Shown here in pieces: positions 8,501 through 15,866 of a stretch of DNA of 33,512 nucleotides. The notes under the pieces were generated by a model. That model had not been told where the DNA came from. It did no database searches and saw only the letters and a list, made by a program, of their open reading frames with translations. Position numbers and translations under genes: made by a program. Numbering within the stretch: the stretch's first letter is position 1; each line of letters opens with the position of its first letter. The DNA is taken from contig CANRQF010000009.1 of the NCBI GenBank assembly GCA_947632715.1, forward strand, positions 1-33,512, in the 5' to 3' direction. The DNA is from an uncultured Bacilli bacterium. GTDB taxonomy: Bacteria > Bacillota_I > Bacilli_A > RF39 > UBA660.

Positions 8501-11486
8501 CGCCATTTGAACCATCATCACAATTGCGGTCACAAACATCGTCACCTTTAGTTCCACCATGGGAACCATCATCACAGTTTTTATCACAAACCCCATCATC
8601 AGGATTACCACCGAATGAGCCATCATCACAGTTACGGTCACATTTGCCGTCACCTTTTACACCATTATTACTTCCATCATCACAATTGCGGTCACATTTA
8701 CCATCACCAGCAGTATTGCCAAATGAACCATCATCACAATTTGTAGTGCATTTTCCACTTGGATTTGAACAGTTACGATCACATTTGCCATCGCCTGCTA
8801 CTCCACCATTAGATCCATCATCACAGTTACGGTCACATTTACCATCACCAGCTACACCGCCATTTGAGCCATCATCACAGTTTTTATCACATACATTATC
8901 ACTTGGTTTACCACCGAATGAACCATCATCACAGTTACGGTCACATTTACCGTCGCCTTCTTTACCACCATTAGATCCATCGTCACAGTTGAAATCACAT
9001 CTATTATCTCCGGCTACACCGCCACCACGACCATCATCACAGTTACGATCACATATACCATCACTTGGCTTACCATTAAATGAGCCATCATCACAATTCT
9101 TATCACAAATGCCATCACCAGGAATACCACCAAATGAACCATCATCACAACTTAAATCACAAACTCCATTACCATCAATATCAACATTTAAATCTGGGAA
9201 TCCATCACCATTTGTATCACAATTTATATCACATTTTCCATCATGATTATTATCTTGATTCATTAAATTTTCATCTGGAACAAAGTCATCATTATTATCA
9301 ATATTAACATCAGGCTTTCCATCACCATTTACATCAATATCAATGTCAGGTTTACCATCACCATTTGTATCAACATTTACATCTGGGAATCCATCACCAT
9401 CCGTGTCACAGTTTAAATCACATTTTCCATCTTTATCTTTATCTTGATTTGTCTTATTTTCTAACTCATCTTGATTATCTGGATGACAATGTAAATCACA
9501 TTTTCCATCTCCATCAACATCTAATTTATTATCAGCTTTACCATCGCCATTAACATCACAATTTAAATCACAAATATCATCATCATTGATATCAATGTTT
9601 ATATCAGGGAAATCATCACCATCTGTATCACAGTTAATATCACATTTTCCATCATTATTTGTATCTTGTCCTACTGGATTTTTATCTCCAACGCCATCAC
9701 TATTTGTATCGCAATTGATATCACACTTACCATCTTTATTGTAGTCAATATTAGTATCTGGAACACCATTATGATTTGTATCGCAATTCAAATCACATTG
9801 ACCATCATTATCTAAATCCAAATTAGTATCTGGAATTCCATCATTATCACGGTCACAATTTCTTGTTACACATTTACCAGTTTCATCTGGTTTTGTAACT
9901 GGGTTCTTTTCAACTACTCCATCATGGTCATTATCACAATTTACATCGCATTTACCATCACCATTTAAATCAAAATTGATATCTGGCTTGCCATCACCAT
10001 CTGTATCACAATATAAATCGCAAACTCCATCGTCATCAACATCAATGTTTATATCAGGGAATCCATCATGGTTAATATCACAATTCATGTCACATTTACC
10101 ATCATGATTATTATCTTGATTCATTAAATTTTTATCAGGTAACCCGTCACCATCTTCATCGATAGCGATATCACCTTTACCATCACCAGTTACATCTATG
10201 AATAAATCTGGTTTGCCATCTAAATTAGTATCACAATTGTAATCACATTTCTTGTCATTATCAACATCACAGTTTAAATCACATTCACCATCACCATCTA
10301 AATCAATATTAGGTCTAGTAAATGGATTAGGTTCTTTATTAAAGTCTGGAATACCATCTTTATTTTTATCAAGATTTGAATCTGGAATATTATCTCCGTT
10401 TTTATCACAATTTAGATCACAACGATCATCATCATCAATATCAATATTTATATCTGGATAACCATCACCATTTGTATCACAGTTAATATCACATTTTCCA
10501 TCTTTATTTAAATCTTGATTTGATGGATTTGTAATATTTCCATTACCATCATCACATTGAACATCGCATCTACCATCACGATTATAATCTAAATTTGTAT
10601 CTGGAACACCATTACCATCCGTATCACAATTTACATCACATCTGCCATCACCATCAATGTCAACATTAACATCTGGATAGCCATCTTCATTTTGATCACA
10701 ATTTAGCTTACGACAAATACCATCTTCATCTTTTTTATTTAGTTTATTATTTGTATTGCCACTATCACAATTAAGATCACATTTACCATCTTTATTTATA
10801 TCAATATTCTTATCTGCTATACGATCACCATCTGTATCGCAATTAAGTTCACAAATATCATCATTATTTGTATCAATATTTATTTCTGGGAAACCATCAT
10901 TATCTGTATCACAGTTTAAATCGCATCTTCCATCATTATCTGTATCACGATTCATTAAATTTTCATCAGGTTTACCATCACCATCTGTATCAAGATTGAT
11001 TTCTGGAATACCATCACCTGTAACATCAATATTAATATCTGGTTTGCCATCACCATCTAAATCTAGATTATAATCTGGGAAACCATCATTATCACTATCA
11101 CAGTTTAAATCACATTTACCATCTTTATCTAAATCTTGATTAAGAAGATTTTTATCGGGATAACCATCATTATTAGTATCTAAATTAAACACAGCAGTTA
11201 GATAATTTTTACCATACGTAATATTAGTATCTGGTTTACCATCTTTATTCATATCATAATATGTATCGCAATTTATATCACAGATACCATCATTATTTAA
11301 ATCTAAATTCATGTATGGTCCTCTACCTAATCTTCCGTGTCCAAATAAATCAAACACAAATCCTGTAAATAAAAGGATCAAACATAAAATCATGATTATC
11401 ATCATTATAACTAATGCTAATAATCTTTTTTTATGGATATCTATCATTTCAGTGTTTTCTATAACATTGTTTTCTTCTTCTAACAT
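5598..11486 (-). CDS. Giant membrane-anchored Asp/Cys repeat protein (1962 aa)
   Basis: I do not recognise a named family. The order is: a short acidic cytoplasmic N-terminus (residues 1-21), one membrane helix (about 22-45), an Asp-rich region of DxDxDG-type repeats (about 55-775), about 52 tandem 18-residue repeats of the form CDRNCDDGSxGGxxxDGx (about 775-1790), and a non-repetitive beta-rich C-terminal domain of about 170 residues. There is no LPXTG motif or obvious cleavage site, so the N-terminal helix probably anchors it with the repeats outside. The DxDxDG loops resemble dockerin, thrombospondin type 3 and calmodulin-like calcium loops, and the two cysteines per unit suggest a disulfide-stabilised rod. 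Calcium binding and an adhesin or stalk role are inference. It follows the TasA-like gene by 13 bases, with an AGGTGAT ribosome site. Long plus-strand ORFs inside it are shadows of the repeats. Confidence 0.9.
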   Translation of the reverse strand: MLEEENNVIENTEMIDIHKKRLLALVIMMIIMILCLILLFTGFVFDLFGHGRLGRGPYMNLDLNNDGICDINCDTYYDMNKDGKPDTNITYGKNYLTAVFNLDTNNDGYPDKNLLNQDLDKDGKCDLNCDSDNDGFPDYNLDLDGDGKPDINIDVTGDGIPEINLDTDGDGKPDENLMNRDTDNDGRCDLNCDTDNDGFPEINIDTNNDDICELNCDTDGDRIADKNIDINKDGKCDLNCDSGNTNNKLNKKDEDGICRKLNCDQNEDGYPDVNVDIDGDGRCDVNCDTDGNGVPDTNLDYNRDGRCDVQCDDGNGNITNPSNQDLNKDGKCDINCDTNGDGYPDINIDIDDDDRCDLNCDKNGDNIPDSNLDKNKDGIPDFNKEPNPFTRPNIDLDGDGECDLNCDVDNDKKCDYNCDTNLDGKPDLFIDVTGDGKGDIAIDEDGDGLPDKNLMNQDNNHDGKCDMNCDINHDGFPDINIDVDDDGVCDLYCDTDGDGKPDINFDLNGDGKCDVNCDNDHDGVVEKNPVTKPDETGKCVTRNCDRDNDGIPDTNLDLDNDGQCDLNCDTNHNGVPDTNIDYNKDGKCDINCDTNSDGVGDKNPVGQDTNNDGKCDINCDTDGDDFPDINIDINDDDICDLNCDVNGDGKADNKLDVDGDGKCDLHCHPDNQDELENKTNQDKDKDGKCDLNCDTDGDGFPDVNVDTNGDGKPDIDIDVNGDGKPDVNIDNNDDFVPDENLMNQDNNHDGKCDINCDTNGDGFPDLNVDIDGNGVCDLSCDDGSFGGIPGDGICDKNCDDGSFNGKPSDGICDRNCDDGRGGGVAGDNRCDFNCDDGSNGGKEGDGKCDRNCDDGSFGGKPSDNVCDKNCDDGSNGGVAGDGKCDRNCDDGSNGGVAGDGKCDRNCSNPSGKCTTNCDDGSFGNTAGDGKCDRNCDDGSNNGVKGDGKCDRNCDDGSFGGNPDDGVCDKNCDDGSHGGTKGDDVCDRNCDDGSNGGKPGDGVCDRNCTNPSGKCTTNCDDGSFGGDAGDGKCDRNCDDGTNGGDPGDGKCDRNCDDGTLNGTPDDGKCDRNCDDGSNGGDAGDGKCDSDCDDGSFGGDAGDNKCDRNCDDGSHGGNPDDGKCDRNCDDGSNGGEPDDGICDKNCDKDVCNLNCDDGSNGGKPNDGTCDRNCDDGSFGGVEGDGKCDRNCDHGEFGGTPGDGKCDKNCDDGSYGGKPGDGKCDRNCDDGSFGNTAGDDKCDRNCDNGDNKGLANDGICDHNCDDGTNNGKINDGKCDRNCDDGTNGGQKGDHKCDSNCDDGKFNGIPSDKVCDRNCDDGSNGGKAGDGKCDRNCDDGSFDGKPNDGICDRNCDTGNNNGVAGDKVCDHNCDDGSNGGAAGDLVCDRNCDDGKNGGTKGDGKCDTNCDDGTFGGIPGDKICDRNCDDGSFGGTKGDGKCDRNCDDGSFGNRPNDGICDRNCDDGSNNGIAGDKICDHNCDDGSIGGTPGDGICDRNCDDGSFGGTKGDHVCDKDCDDGSFGGIPSDKVCDRNCDDGSFGGTKDDEVCDRNCDTNNDGICDKNCDDGKPGKAGDGVCDHDCENQVCTLNCDDGSFGGTPDDGICDKNCDDGSFGGVAGDGICDRNCDHGEFGGVPGDDICDRNCDDGSFDGKPNDKICDRNCDDGSFGNTPSDRVCDRNCDNGDNNGIPGDGICDHNCDDGSLGGKTGDNVCDRNCDDGSHGGKKGDHICDYNCDDGSNGGLPSDKVCDRNCDDGSLGGIPGDKECDRNCDYNGDDKCDENCDDDGDGVCDRKCEDSKYDTDVDALVTMENSGPINLHIDANKMSPHAVGNNQYIEIGSNLEDARVSLASSSGITVCTYNIIYYVDENSFTNRNVDNQLVLKIHGETSDGVQVANIDTDLVKLKKGENLLGTITINNRAGSGSSTIHNYDVQLVFRNYRDYDQSENIDKSASGYLTFRVDNCYKQ
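6114..9161 (-). repeat. 54-bp tandem repeat array coding 18-aa CDxNCDDG units
   Basis: Counting by eye gives about 52 units of 18 residues (54 bp), each with two cysteines spaced C-x3-C and a DDG core. Four places break the register: two 'NPSGKCTTN' insertions, 'KDVCNLN' and 'NQVCTLN'. Third positions vary between copies, so the array is old and under protein-level selection. A block of about seven units (CxLNCDDG ... CDHGEFGG ... SFGNT ... CDNGDN ... CDHNCDDG) occurs twice in the same order, near residues 1165-1290 and 1590-1715, which shows a higher-order duplication. Confidence 0.9.
9162..11310 (-). repeat. Asp-rich DxDxDG repeat region of the giant gene
   Basis: This region encodes degenerate 12-13-residue motifs such as DGDGKPDINID and DGKCDLNCD, many with the D-x-D/N-x-D-G calcium-loop pattern. 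A longer unit, roughly 'NQDxNxDGKCDxNCDTxGDGFPDxNxDxxxDGxCDLxCD', recurs several times and includes the 'NLMNxD' spacer seen about four times. Alternate motifs lack cysteine (DGKPD, DGFPD) and others carry the CDxNC pair that dominates the later array, so the 18-residue repeats may have evolved from these. Confidence 0.85.
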
Positions 11487-11499
11487 CTAAATCACCTCA

Positions 11500-12129
11500 T
11501 TATTTTTGATCCTTTGGGGTACTCTTAACATTTAATTTTAAATTTACAAGTTTACTTATTTCTGTCGTAGGTGTTGTGTCTATTAACCAAATATATACTC
11601 GATATGTTGTTGTTGCTTTACTATTTATAGTTCCACTTATAATTGGATATGAACCATCAGTGTTTGTCTTAATATTGCTTATTACTGATGAATAACTACT
11701 AGTATCACCTAAAGTCAACCATCTACCTATAGTTTCATTATATATGCCAACCCTCAAATAACTCATATTAACACGCTCGGCTTCTGTTTTTCCTGTAGGC
11801 AAAGTATCATTAGCTAAGCTAACTGAAAATTTGGCATCCAAACTACCAGTATTTTTTAATACTAGCTTAGCATAACTATTACTATCACCTTTAGGAGTAG
11901 ATGTTTGAGCTGTTGGATAATCAGATTCAGTAGAAGGCATTAATGATGATGTCATTTTTGTAGAAGTTACCGTTACATCAAGAGTTCCTGCTTTAAATTT
12001 TTGAATGTTCGTAGTTGATTTCACTGAAAATACATATGAATATGTTACATTTACAGTTAATAAAGCTAATACTACTACTGATAAAACTATTACAAGCGTA
12101 TTTTTCTTTATCTTTTTAAATGATATCAT
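11500..12129 (-). CDS. TasA/camelysin-like exported protein
   Basis: A predicted secreted surface or fibre protein of the SipW-dependent type. A basic start (FKKIKKN) is followed by a hydrophobic stretch and 'VTYSYVFSVKSTTNIQKFKAGTLDV', which resembles the cleavage region of TasA/CalY proteins, where the mature part begins with a strand leading to a 'KAGTLDV' motif. The rest is a beta-sandwich-like domain with 'YAKLVLKNTGSLDAKFSVSL' and late 'TTTYRVYIWL', as in proteins with a camelysin fold. It is first in a two-gene unit with the giant protein. There is no signal peptidase gene beside it, so SipW enzymes from the 21-25 kb operon may process it (inference). Confidence 0.75.
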   Translation of the reverse strand: MISFKKIKKNTLVIVLSVVVLALLTVNVTYSYVFSVKSTTNIQKFKAGTLDVTVTSTKMTSSLMPSTESDYPTAQTSTPKGDSNSYAKLVLKNTGSLDAKFSVSLANDTLPTGKTEAERVNMSYLRVGIYNETIGRWLTLGDTSSYSSVISNIKTNTDGSYPIISGTINSKATTTYRVYIWLIDTTPTTEISKLVNLKLNVKSTPKDQK

Positions 12130-12148
12130 TCTACGTCACCTTATTCTA

Positions 12149-12177
12149 AGTTTATCATAATATCTTTTTAAGAACAA
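12149..12177 (-). promoter_or_regulatory. Possible promoter of the TasA-like/giant protein unit
   Basis: On the minus strand TTGTTC (-35), a 17-bp spacer and TAAACT (-10) lie just upstream of the gene. The leader would be very short, about 15-20 nt. Both boxes are imperfect, so this is a tentative call. Confidence 0.4.
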
Positions 12178-12228
12178 TATTAAACTTGAAAATTTTTAAA
12201 AATTTTTATAATTTTTTTCAACAAATAA

Positions 12229-12257
12229 TTTACAAATATAGTTTTATAAGCTATAAT
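12229..12257 (+). promoter_or_regulatory. typA promoter
   Basis: TTTACA (-35), a 17-bp spacer and a perfect TATAAT (-10) are followed by a GGGTGAT ribosome site and the typA start. It is divergent from the surface-protein unit. Confidence 0.8.
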
Positions 12258-12282
12258 ATCAAAGGTTAACGGGTGATTTTAT

Positions 12283-14091
12283 ATGGAAATTAGAAATGTA
12301 GCAATTATTGCGCATGTCGATCATGGAAAAACAGCATTAGTTGATGAACTTATTAAATATGTTGGAACATTTAGAGAAGGACAAGATGCTTCAAAATTTT
12401 CTATGGATTCAAATGATATTGAAAGAGAAAGAGGAATAACAATATTAGCTAAGAATACATCTATTATATATAATAATGTTAAGATAAATATTCTTGATAC
12501 ACCAGGACATGCTGACTTTGGTGGCGAAGTTGAAAGAATTATGAAAATGGTAGATGGTGTTATTTTAGTTGTTGATGCTTATGAAGGACCTATGCCTCAA
12601 ACAAGATTTGTTTTAAAAAAAGCTATTGATGCCGGAGTTAAACCTATTGTTGTTATTAATAAGGTTGATAAACCAACTGCTAGAATTAAAGAAGTTGTTG
12701 ATGAAGTATTAGAACTATTCTTAGATTTAGGTGCATCAGATGAACAACTTGATTTTAAAGTTGCTTATACTTCTGCTTTAAATGGTACATCTAGTTTAAG
12801 TAGTGATTTATCTACGCAAGAAAAATCATTTAAATGTGTTTTAGATTTAATAATAAGTGAAATTAATCCACCTAAAGGAGATGCAAATGATAAATTTATG
12901 TTCCAACCTGCTCTACTTGATTATAATGATTATGTTGGAAGAATAGCCATCGGCAGAATATTTAGTGGTAAAGTAAAAGTTGGACAAATGCTTAATTGTT
13001 TAAGATTAGATGGAACGGAAAAAAACTTTAGAGTTCAAAAATTATTTTCTTTTACAGCCTTAGGTAAAGTTGAAGTTGAAGAAGTTTCCGCTGGTGATAT
13101 TTGCGCAATTGCTGGTCTTGAAGATATATATGTTGGTGAAACTTTAACGGAAGTTGGAAATCATGAAAGATTACCTATCATTCATATTGATGAACCAACA
13201 CTTCAAATGACCTTTGGCGTTAACACTTCACCATTTGCTGGTAAAGATGGTAAATTATTAACATCAAGAAAGATTGAAGAAAGATTAATGCGTGAAACCC
13301 AAAAAGATGTTAGTTTAAAAGTAGAACAAATAGATTCCGAAAATTTCTTAGTATCTGGTCGTGGTGAACTTCATTTATCTATTTTAATTGAAAATATGCG
13401 AAGAGAAGGTTTTGAACTTCAAGTATCTAAGCCTAAAGTTATTACTAAAGAAATTGATGGTAAATTATGTGAACCATATGAAGAATTATTAATTGAAGTG
13501 GATGATGAATACATGGGTGGTGTTATTGAAGAATTAAGTACAAGAGGTGCTATAATGGATAATATGACTCATTTAGGTTCACTTACAAGAATAACTTATA
13601 CTATTCCATCTCGTGGTTTAATTGGTTTTTCAACAAACTTTATGACTTTAACAAAAGGTTATGGTATTATGAATCATACTTTTAAAGAATATGGTCCATT
13701 TACTGAAGTTAATCTTGGGGAAAGAAAACTTGGTGTTCTTGTTTCTAGTGAAACTGGTAGTGCCACTGCTTATAGTATTGGTGGTCTTGAAGATCGTGGT
13801 ATTATGTTTATTGAACCAAATACTGAAGTATATGAAGGTATGATTGTTGGTGAATGTAATCGTGATAATGATTTAGCAGTTAATGTAGTTAAAGGAAAAG
13901 AACTTACTAATACAAGAGCAGCTTTCTCCGATAAAACTGTTGTTTTAAAAAGACCTAGACCAATTACTTTGGAATATGCTATTGAATATATTAATAGTGA
14001 TGAATATGTTGAAGTTACACCAAACTTTATTAGACTTAGAAAAGTAATACTTAATACAGAACTTAGAAAAAAAGCTGATGCTAAAAAATAG
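12283..14091 (+). CDS. typA: Translational GTPase TypA/BipA
   Basis: A ribosome-associated GTPase of the EF-G-like family involved in 50S assembly and stress or cold adaptation. The G motifs are complete: G1 'AHVDHGKTAL' (residues 9-18), switch 'ERERGITI', G3 'DTPGHADFGGEVER', G4 'NKVDKP' and G5-like 'TSALNG'. Later segments 'GRGELHLSILIENMRREGFE' (domain III) and the C-terminal 'RPRPITLEYAIEYI' are typical of TypA and separate it from EF-G and LepA. The length of 602 residues is normal. It stands alone with its own promoter and terminator. Confidence 0.97.
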   Translation: MEIRNVAIIAHVDHGKTALVDELIKYVGTFREGQDASKFSMDSNDIERERGITILAKNTSIIYNNVKINILDTPGHADFGGEVERIMKMVDGVILVVDAYEGPMPQTRFVLKKAIDAGVKPIVVINKVDKPTARIKEVVDEVLELFLDLGASDEQLDFKVAYTSALNGTSSLSSDLSTQEKSFKCVLDLIISEINPPKGDANDKFMFQPALLDYNDYVGRIAIGRIFSGKVKVGQMLNCLRLDGTEKNFRVQKLFSFTALGKVEVEEVSAGDICAIAGLEDIYVGETLTEVGNHERLPIIHIDEPTLQMTFGVNTSPFAGKDGKLLTSRKIEERLMRETQKDVSLKVEQIDSENFLVSGRGELHLSILIENMRREGFELQVSKPKVITKEIDGKLCEPYEELLIEVDDEYMGGVIEELSTRGAIMDNMTHLGSLTRITYTIPSRGLIGFSTNFMTLTKGYGIMNHTFKEYGPFTEVNLGERKLGVLVSSETGSATAYSIGGLEDRGIMFIEPNTEVYEGMIVGECNRDNDLAVNVVKGKELTNTRAAFSDKTVVLKRPRPITLEYAIEYINSDEYVEVTPNFIRLRKVILNTELRKKADAKK

Positions 14092-14106
14092 TATCAACTT
14101 TTTTTA
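14076..14106 (+). terminator. typA terminator
   Basis: TGATGCTA-AAAAA-TAGTATCA forms an 8-bp stem (one G-U pair) over the last codons of typA, followed by seven T. It overlaps the 3' end of the convergent regulator gene. Confidence 0.7.
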
Positions 14107-15132
14107 TACCACTGGTTCTTGGACTTCATCCATTCCTACTCTACTTATTTCTTCTACTTTGATAAGTTTAGATTTTTTAAATATATCTGTTATACTCTCA
14201 TCATCTATATTATATAAACTATCTTTGAAAGTAAATTCATAATTTTTATTTATTTCTAATTTTTCTTTTAAATTAATTTCTATAGTTTCTTTATGACTTT
14301 GATATAATTCTAAAGTTACCCAATAAGAATCTTCTTCCTTCTTAGTTATATCAATTACTCTATATGTTTTAGTAAAAGTATCTTTAATTTTTTCTTTACC
14401 ACATACACCATTATTATAAGCTTTATTCATATTCATATCACTTGGTCCTATATAAATATCATTATTATCATCTACTGTATGACATTTAATTATTGTAATT
14501 TCTTCATTATGATATTCAGTTGTTCCTCCATCATATAATATATACTTCTTTACTCTAGGCATATTTAAAATTAATTCATCTATTCCTTTTTTATCAATAT
14601 ATTTTTTTAAAGATATATCATTATTAATACTTAATTTATTTAAACAATATAAATATATTTTTTGGTTATTTTTTATATAATATTCTTTAAATTCACCAGT
14701 ACAATTTTTATTTATTTCTTTATTAAAATGAACTTCAGCATTTAATAATTGAACACTCTTACCATAATTATAACCAATTTTATAAATTAATAATATTATT
14801 GTTAATAAAATAATAATTATTAACATTATACTCAGTATTCTTTTCTTCTTTTCTACTTTTCTTAAAAGTTTAAATATTGATAATATATTTTCTTCAGACT
14901 TATTTTGATACTCATCATTACTAATTTTTTCTCCACTTAAAAGTTCATTTATATTAATATCTAATATTTCACATAGTGGTTTAAGTAAAGACATATCCAT
15001 TAAACAAATACCTCTTTCCCATTTTGATACAGCGTTAATAGATACTCCTAAAATATTTGCTAACTCTTCCTGAGTCATATTCTTTTCTTTACGCATGCTA
15101 GCAATAAATTTACCTATTTTTTCTTGATTCAT
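14104..15132 (-). CDS. XRE-family regulator with membrane helix and outer domain
   Basis: Predicted membrane-bound transcription regulator. Residues 6-62 are a Cro/CI-type helix-turn-helix ('MTQEELANILGVSINAVSKWERG'), followed by a short linker. A single hydrophobic helix lies near residues 98-118 ('MLIIIILLTIILLIYKIGY'). The remaining 220 residues probably face outside and contain conserved-looking aromatic and charged stretches but no recognised enzyme motif. Such one-component sensors join an extracellular signal to a DNA-binding head. The ligand and targets are unknown. It is transcribed alone, convergent with typA. A GGAAGTG ribosome site precedes the start. Confidence 0.85.
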   Translation of the reverse strand: MNQEKIGKFIASMRKEKNMTQEELANILGVSINAVSKWERGICLMDMSLLKPLCEILDININELLSGEKISNDEYQNKSEENILSIFKLLRKVEKKKRILSIMLIIIILLTIILLIYKIGYNYGKSVQLLNAEVHFNKEINKNCTGEFKEYYIKNNQKIYLYCLNKLSINNDISLKKYIDKKGIDELILNMPRVKKYILYDGGTTEYHNEEITIIKCHTVDDNNDIYIGPSDMNMNKAYNNGVCGKEKIKDTFTKTYRVIDITKKEEDSYWVTLELYQSHKETIEINLKEKLEINKNYEFTFKDSLYNIDDESITDIFKKSKLIKVEEISRVGMDEVQEPVV

Positions 15133-15198
15133 ACATTCACTTCCTAACTTGATAATAACATTTTATTTATTAATTTAACACACACCATAAGTTTAATT

Positions 15199-15230
15199 AA
15201 AAAAAATATTAGTCAAATTCAAACTAATAA
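15199..15230 (-). terminator. Terminator of the CutA-like gene
   Basis: On the minus strand TATTAGT-TTGAATTTG-ACTAATA is a 7-bp stem followed by a run of T. It lies just beyond the CutA-like stop. Confidence 0.65.
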
Positions 15231-15243
15231 TTAATTCCTTTAA

Positions 15244-15525
15244 TTATTTAATTGTTTCTTCATTAATCCAGTTCAAATAATTTTGATTACAACTATTTAA
15301 ATCAAATACTGCAAACTCAAAACATTCATAACTTTCCTGTAAATTCTTTTTTGTTTTCATAAACACTAAATATTCTTTGGCGCTTTCCATTTTTTGCTGC
15401 CAATTCCATTTACTAATACTTTCTACCATTTGACAACTAGCAACTAATTTTTTATTTATTAATTCATTAATTACTTCTTTTGCTTCCTCAATATTATCAA
15501 ATGCAGTTTCTATCATACAATACAT
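15244..15525 (-). CDS. CutA1-like divalent cation tolerance protein
   Basis: A small cytoplasmic trimeric alpha/beta protein of the CutA family, historically linked to copper tolerance but of uncertain role. The family pattern is visible as 'AKEVINELINKKLVASCQ', then a 'W' pair (SKWNWQQKMESAKEYLVFMKT) matching the usual 'YRWQGKIEE..E..LxIKT'. At 93 residues it is slightly short of the typical 100-110. A GGTGGTGAT ribosome site precedes the start. It lies between a tRNA and a regulator and is transcribed alone on the minus strand. Confidence 0.75.
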   Translation of the reverse strand: MYCMIETAFDNIEEAKEVINELINKKLVASCQMVESISKWNWQQKMESAKEYLVFMKTKKNLQESYECFEFAVFDLNSCNQNYLNWINEETIK

Positions 15526-15603
15526 ATAATCACCACCTTTAATATTTTTATAATTTAATTTTATTTTTTTTATGTTAGCAATTTACATATATATTTTTTT
15601 AGC

Positions 15604-15630
15604 AAAAAATCGACTCCAAAGAATCGACTT
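15604..15630 (-). terminator. tRNA-Glu terminator
   Basis: On the minus strand AAGTCGATTC-TTTG-GAGTCGATTT forms a 10-bp stem with two G-U pairs, followed by T residues, starting 11 bases after the tRNA CCA end. The two arms also read as direct GTCGAT copies, which hides the hairpin at first sight. Confidence 0.75.
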
Positions 15631-15641
15631 TATATTACATT

Positions 15642-15718
15642 TGGTAACCCGTACGGGGTTCGAACCCGCGAATGCTGCGCTGAGAACGCAGTGTGTTGAG
15701 CCACTTCACCAACGGGCT
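15642..15718 (-). tRNA. tRNA-Glu (anticodon CUC)
   Basis: The minus strand folds as a cloverleaf. The acceptor is AGCCCGT/ACGGGTT (with one G-U pair and an A1-U72 pair), there is a D arm with GG in the loop, and the anticodon stem CTGCG/CGCAG encloses loop TTCTCAG, giving anticodon CTC. The T arm is GCGGG-TTCGAAC-CCCGT. CCA is encoded. CTC reads GAG (Glu). It stands alone with a promoter-like element behind and a terminator ahead. Confidence 0.93.
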
Positions 15719-15730
15719 AGGCACAAAATA

Positions 15731-15759
15731 AGTTTAACATATCAATGTATTTAAATCAA
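15731..15759 (-). promoter_or_regulatory. Possible tRNA-Glu promoter
   Basis: On the minus strand TTGATT (-35), a 17-bp spacer and TAAACT (-10) lie about 12 bases upstream of the tRNA 5' end. Confidence 0.5.
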
Positions 15760-15809
15760 TTATTTTTTGTTTTATTCCTATTTTTTATCTTGGAATTACG
15801 CCTAAACAC

Positions 15810-15839
15810 TTGACAAACGGGCATTAAATCTAGTAAAAT
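15810..15839 (+). promoter_or_regulatory. Promoter of the SleB-like hydrolase gene
   Basis: A perfect TTGACA (-35), an 18-bp spacer and TAAAAT (-10) lie about 27 bases before the ATG used for the gene. Confidence 0.7.
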
Positions 15840-15866
15840 AAGTAACTATTAGTGAGGGGTTTATTT

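Noticed and set aside
6114-9161. CRISPR-like array
   Set aside because: The 54-bp units are continuous coding repeats with no unique spacers and no cas genes nearby.
6266-9553. Many long plus-strand ORFs (up to 501 aa, His- or Ser/Pro-rich) opposite the giant gene
   Set aside because: They are open only because the 54-bp period is a multiple of three and the CD-DG codons lack stops on the reverse frames. They have no ribosome sites and their composition mirrors the repeats.
15572-15754. 60-aa plus-strand ORF (MLAIYIYIF...)
   Set aside because: It runs antisense through the tRNA-Glu gene and its terminator; no ribosome site is seen.
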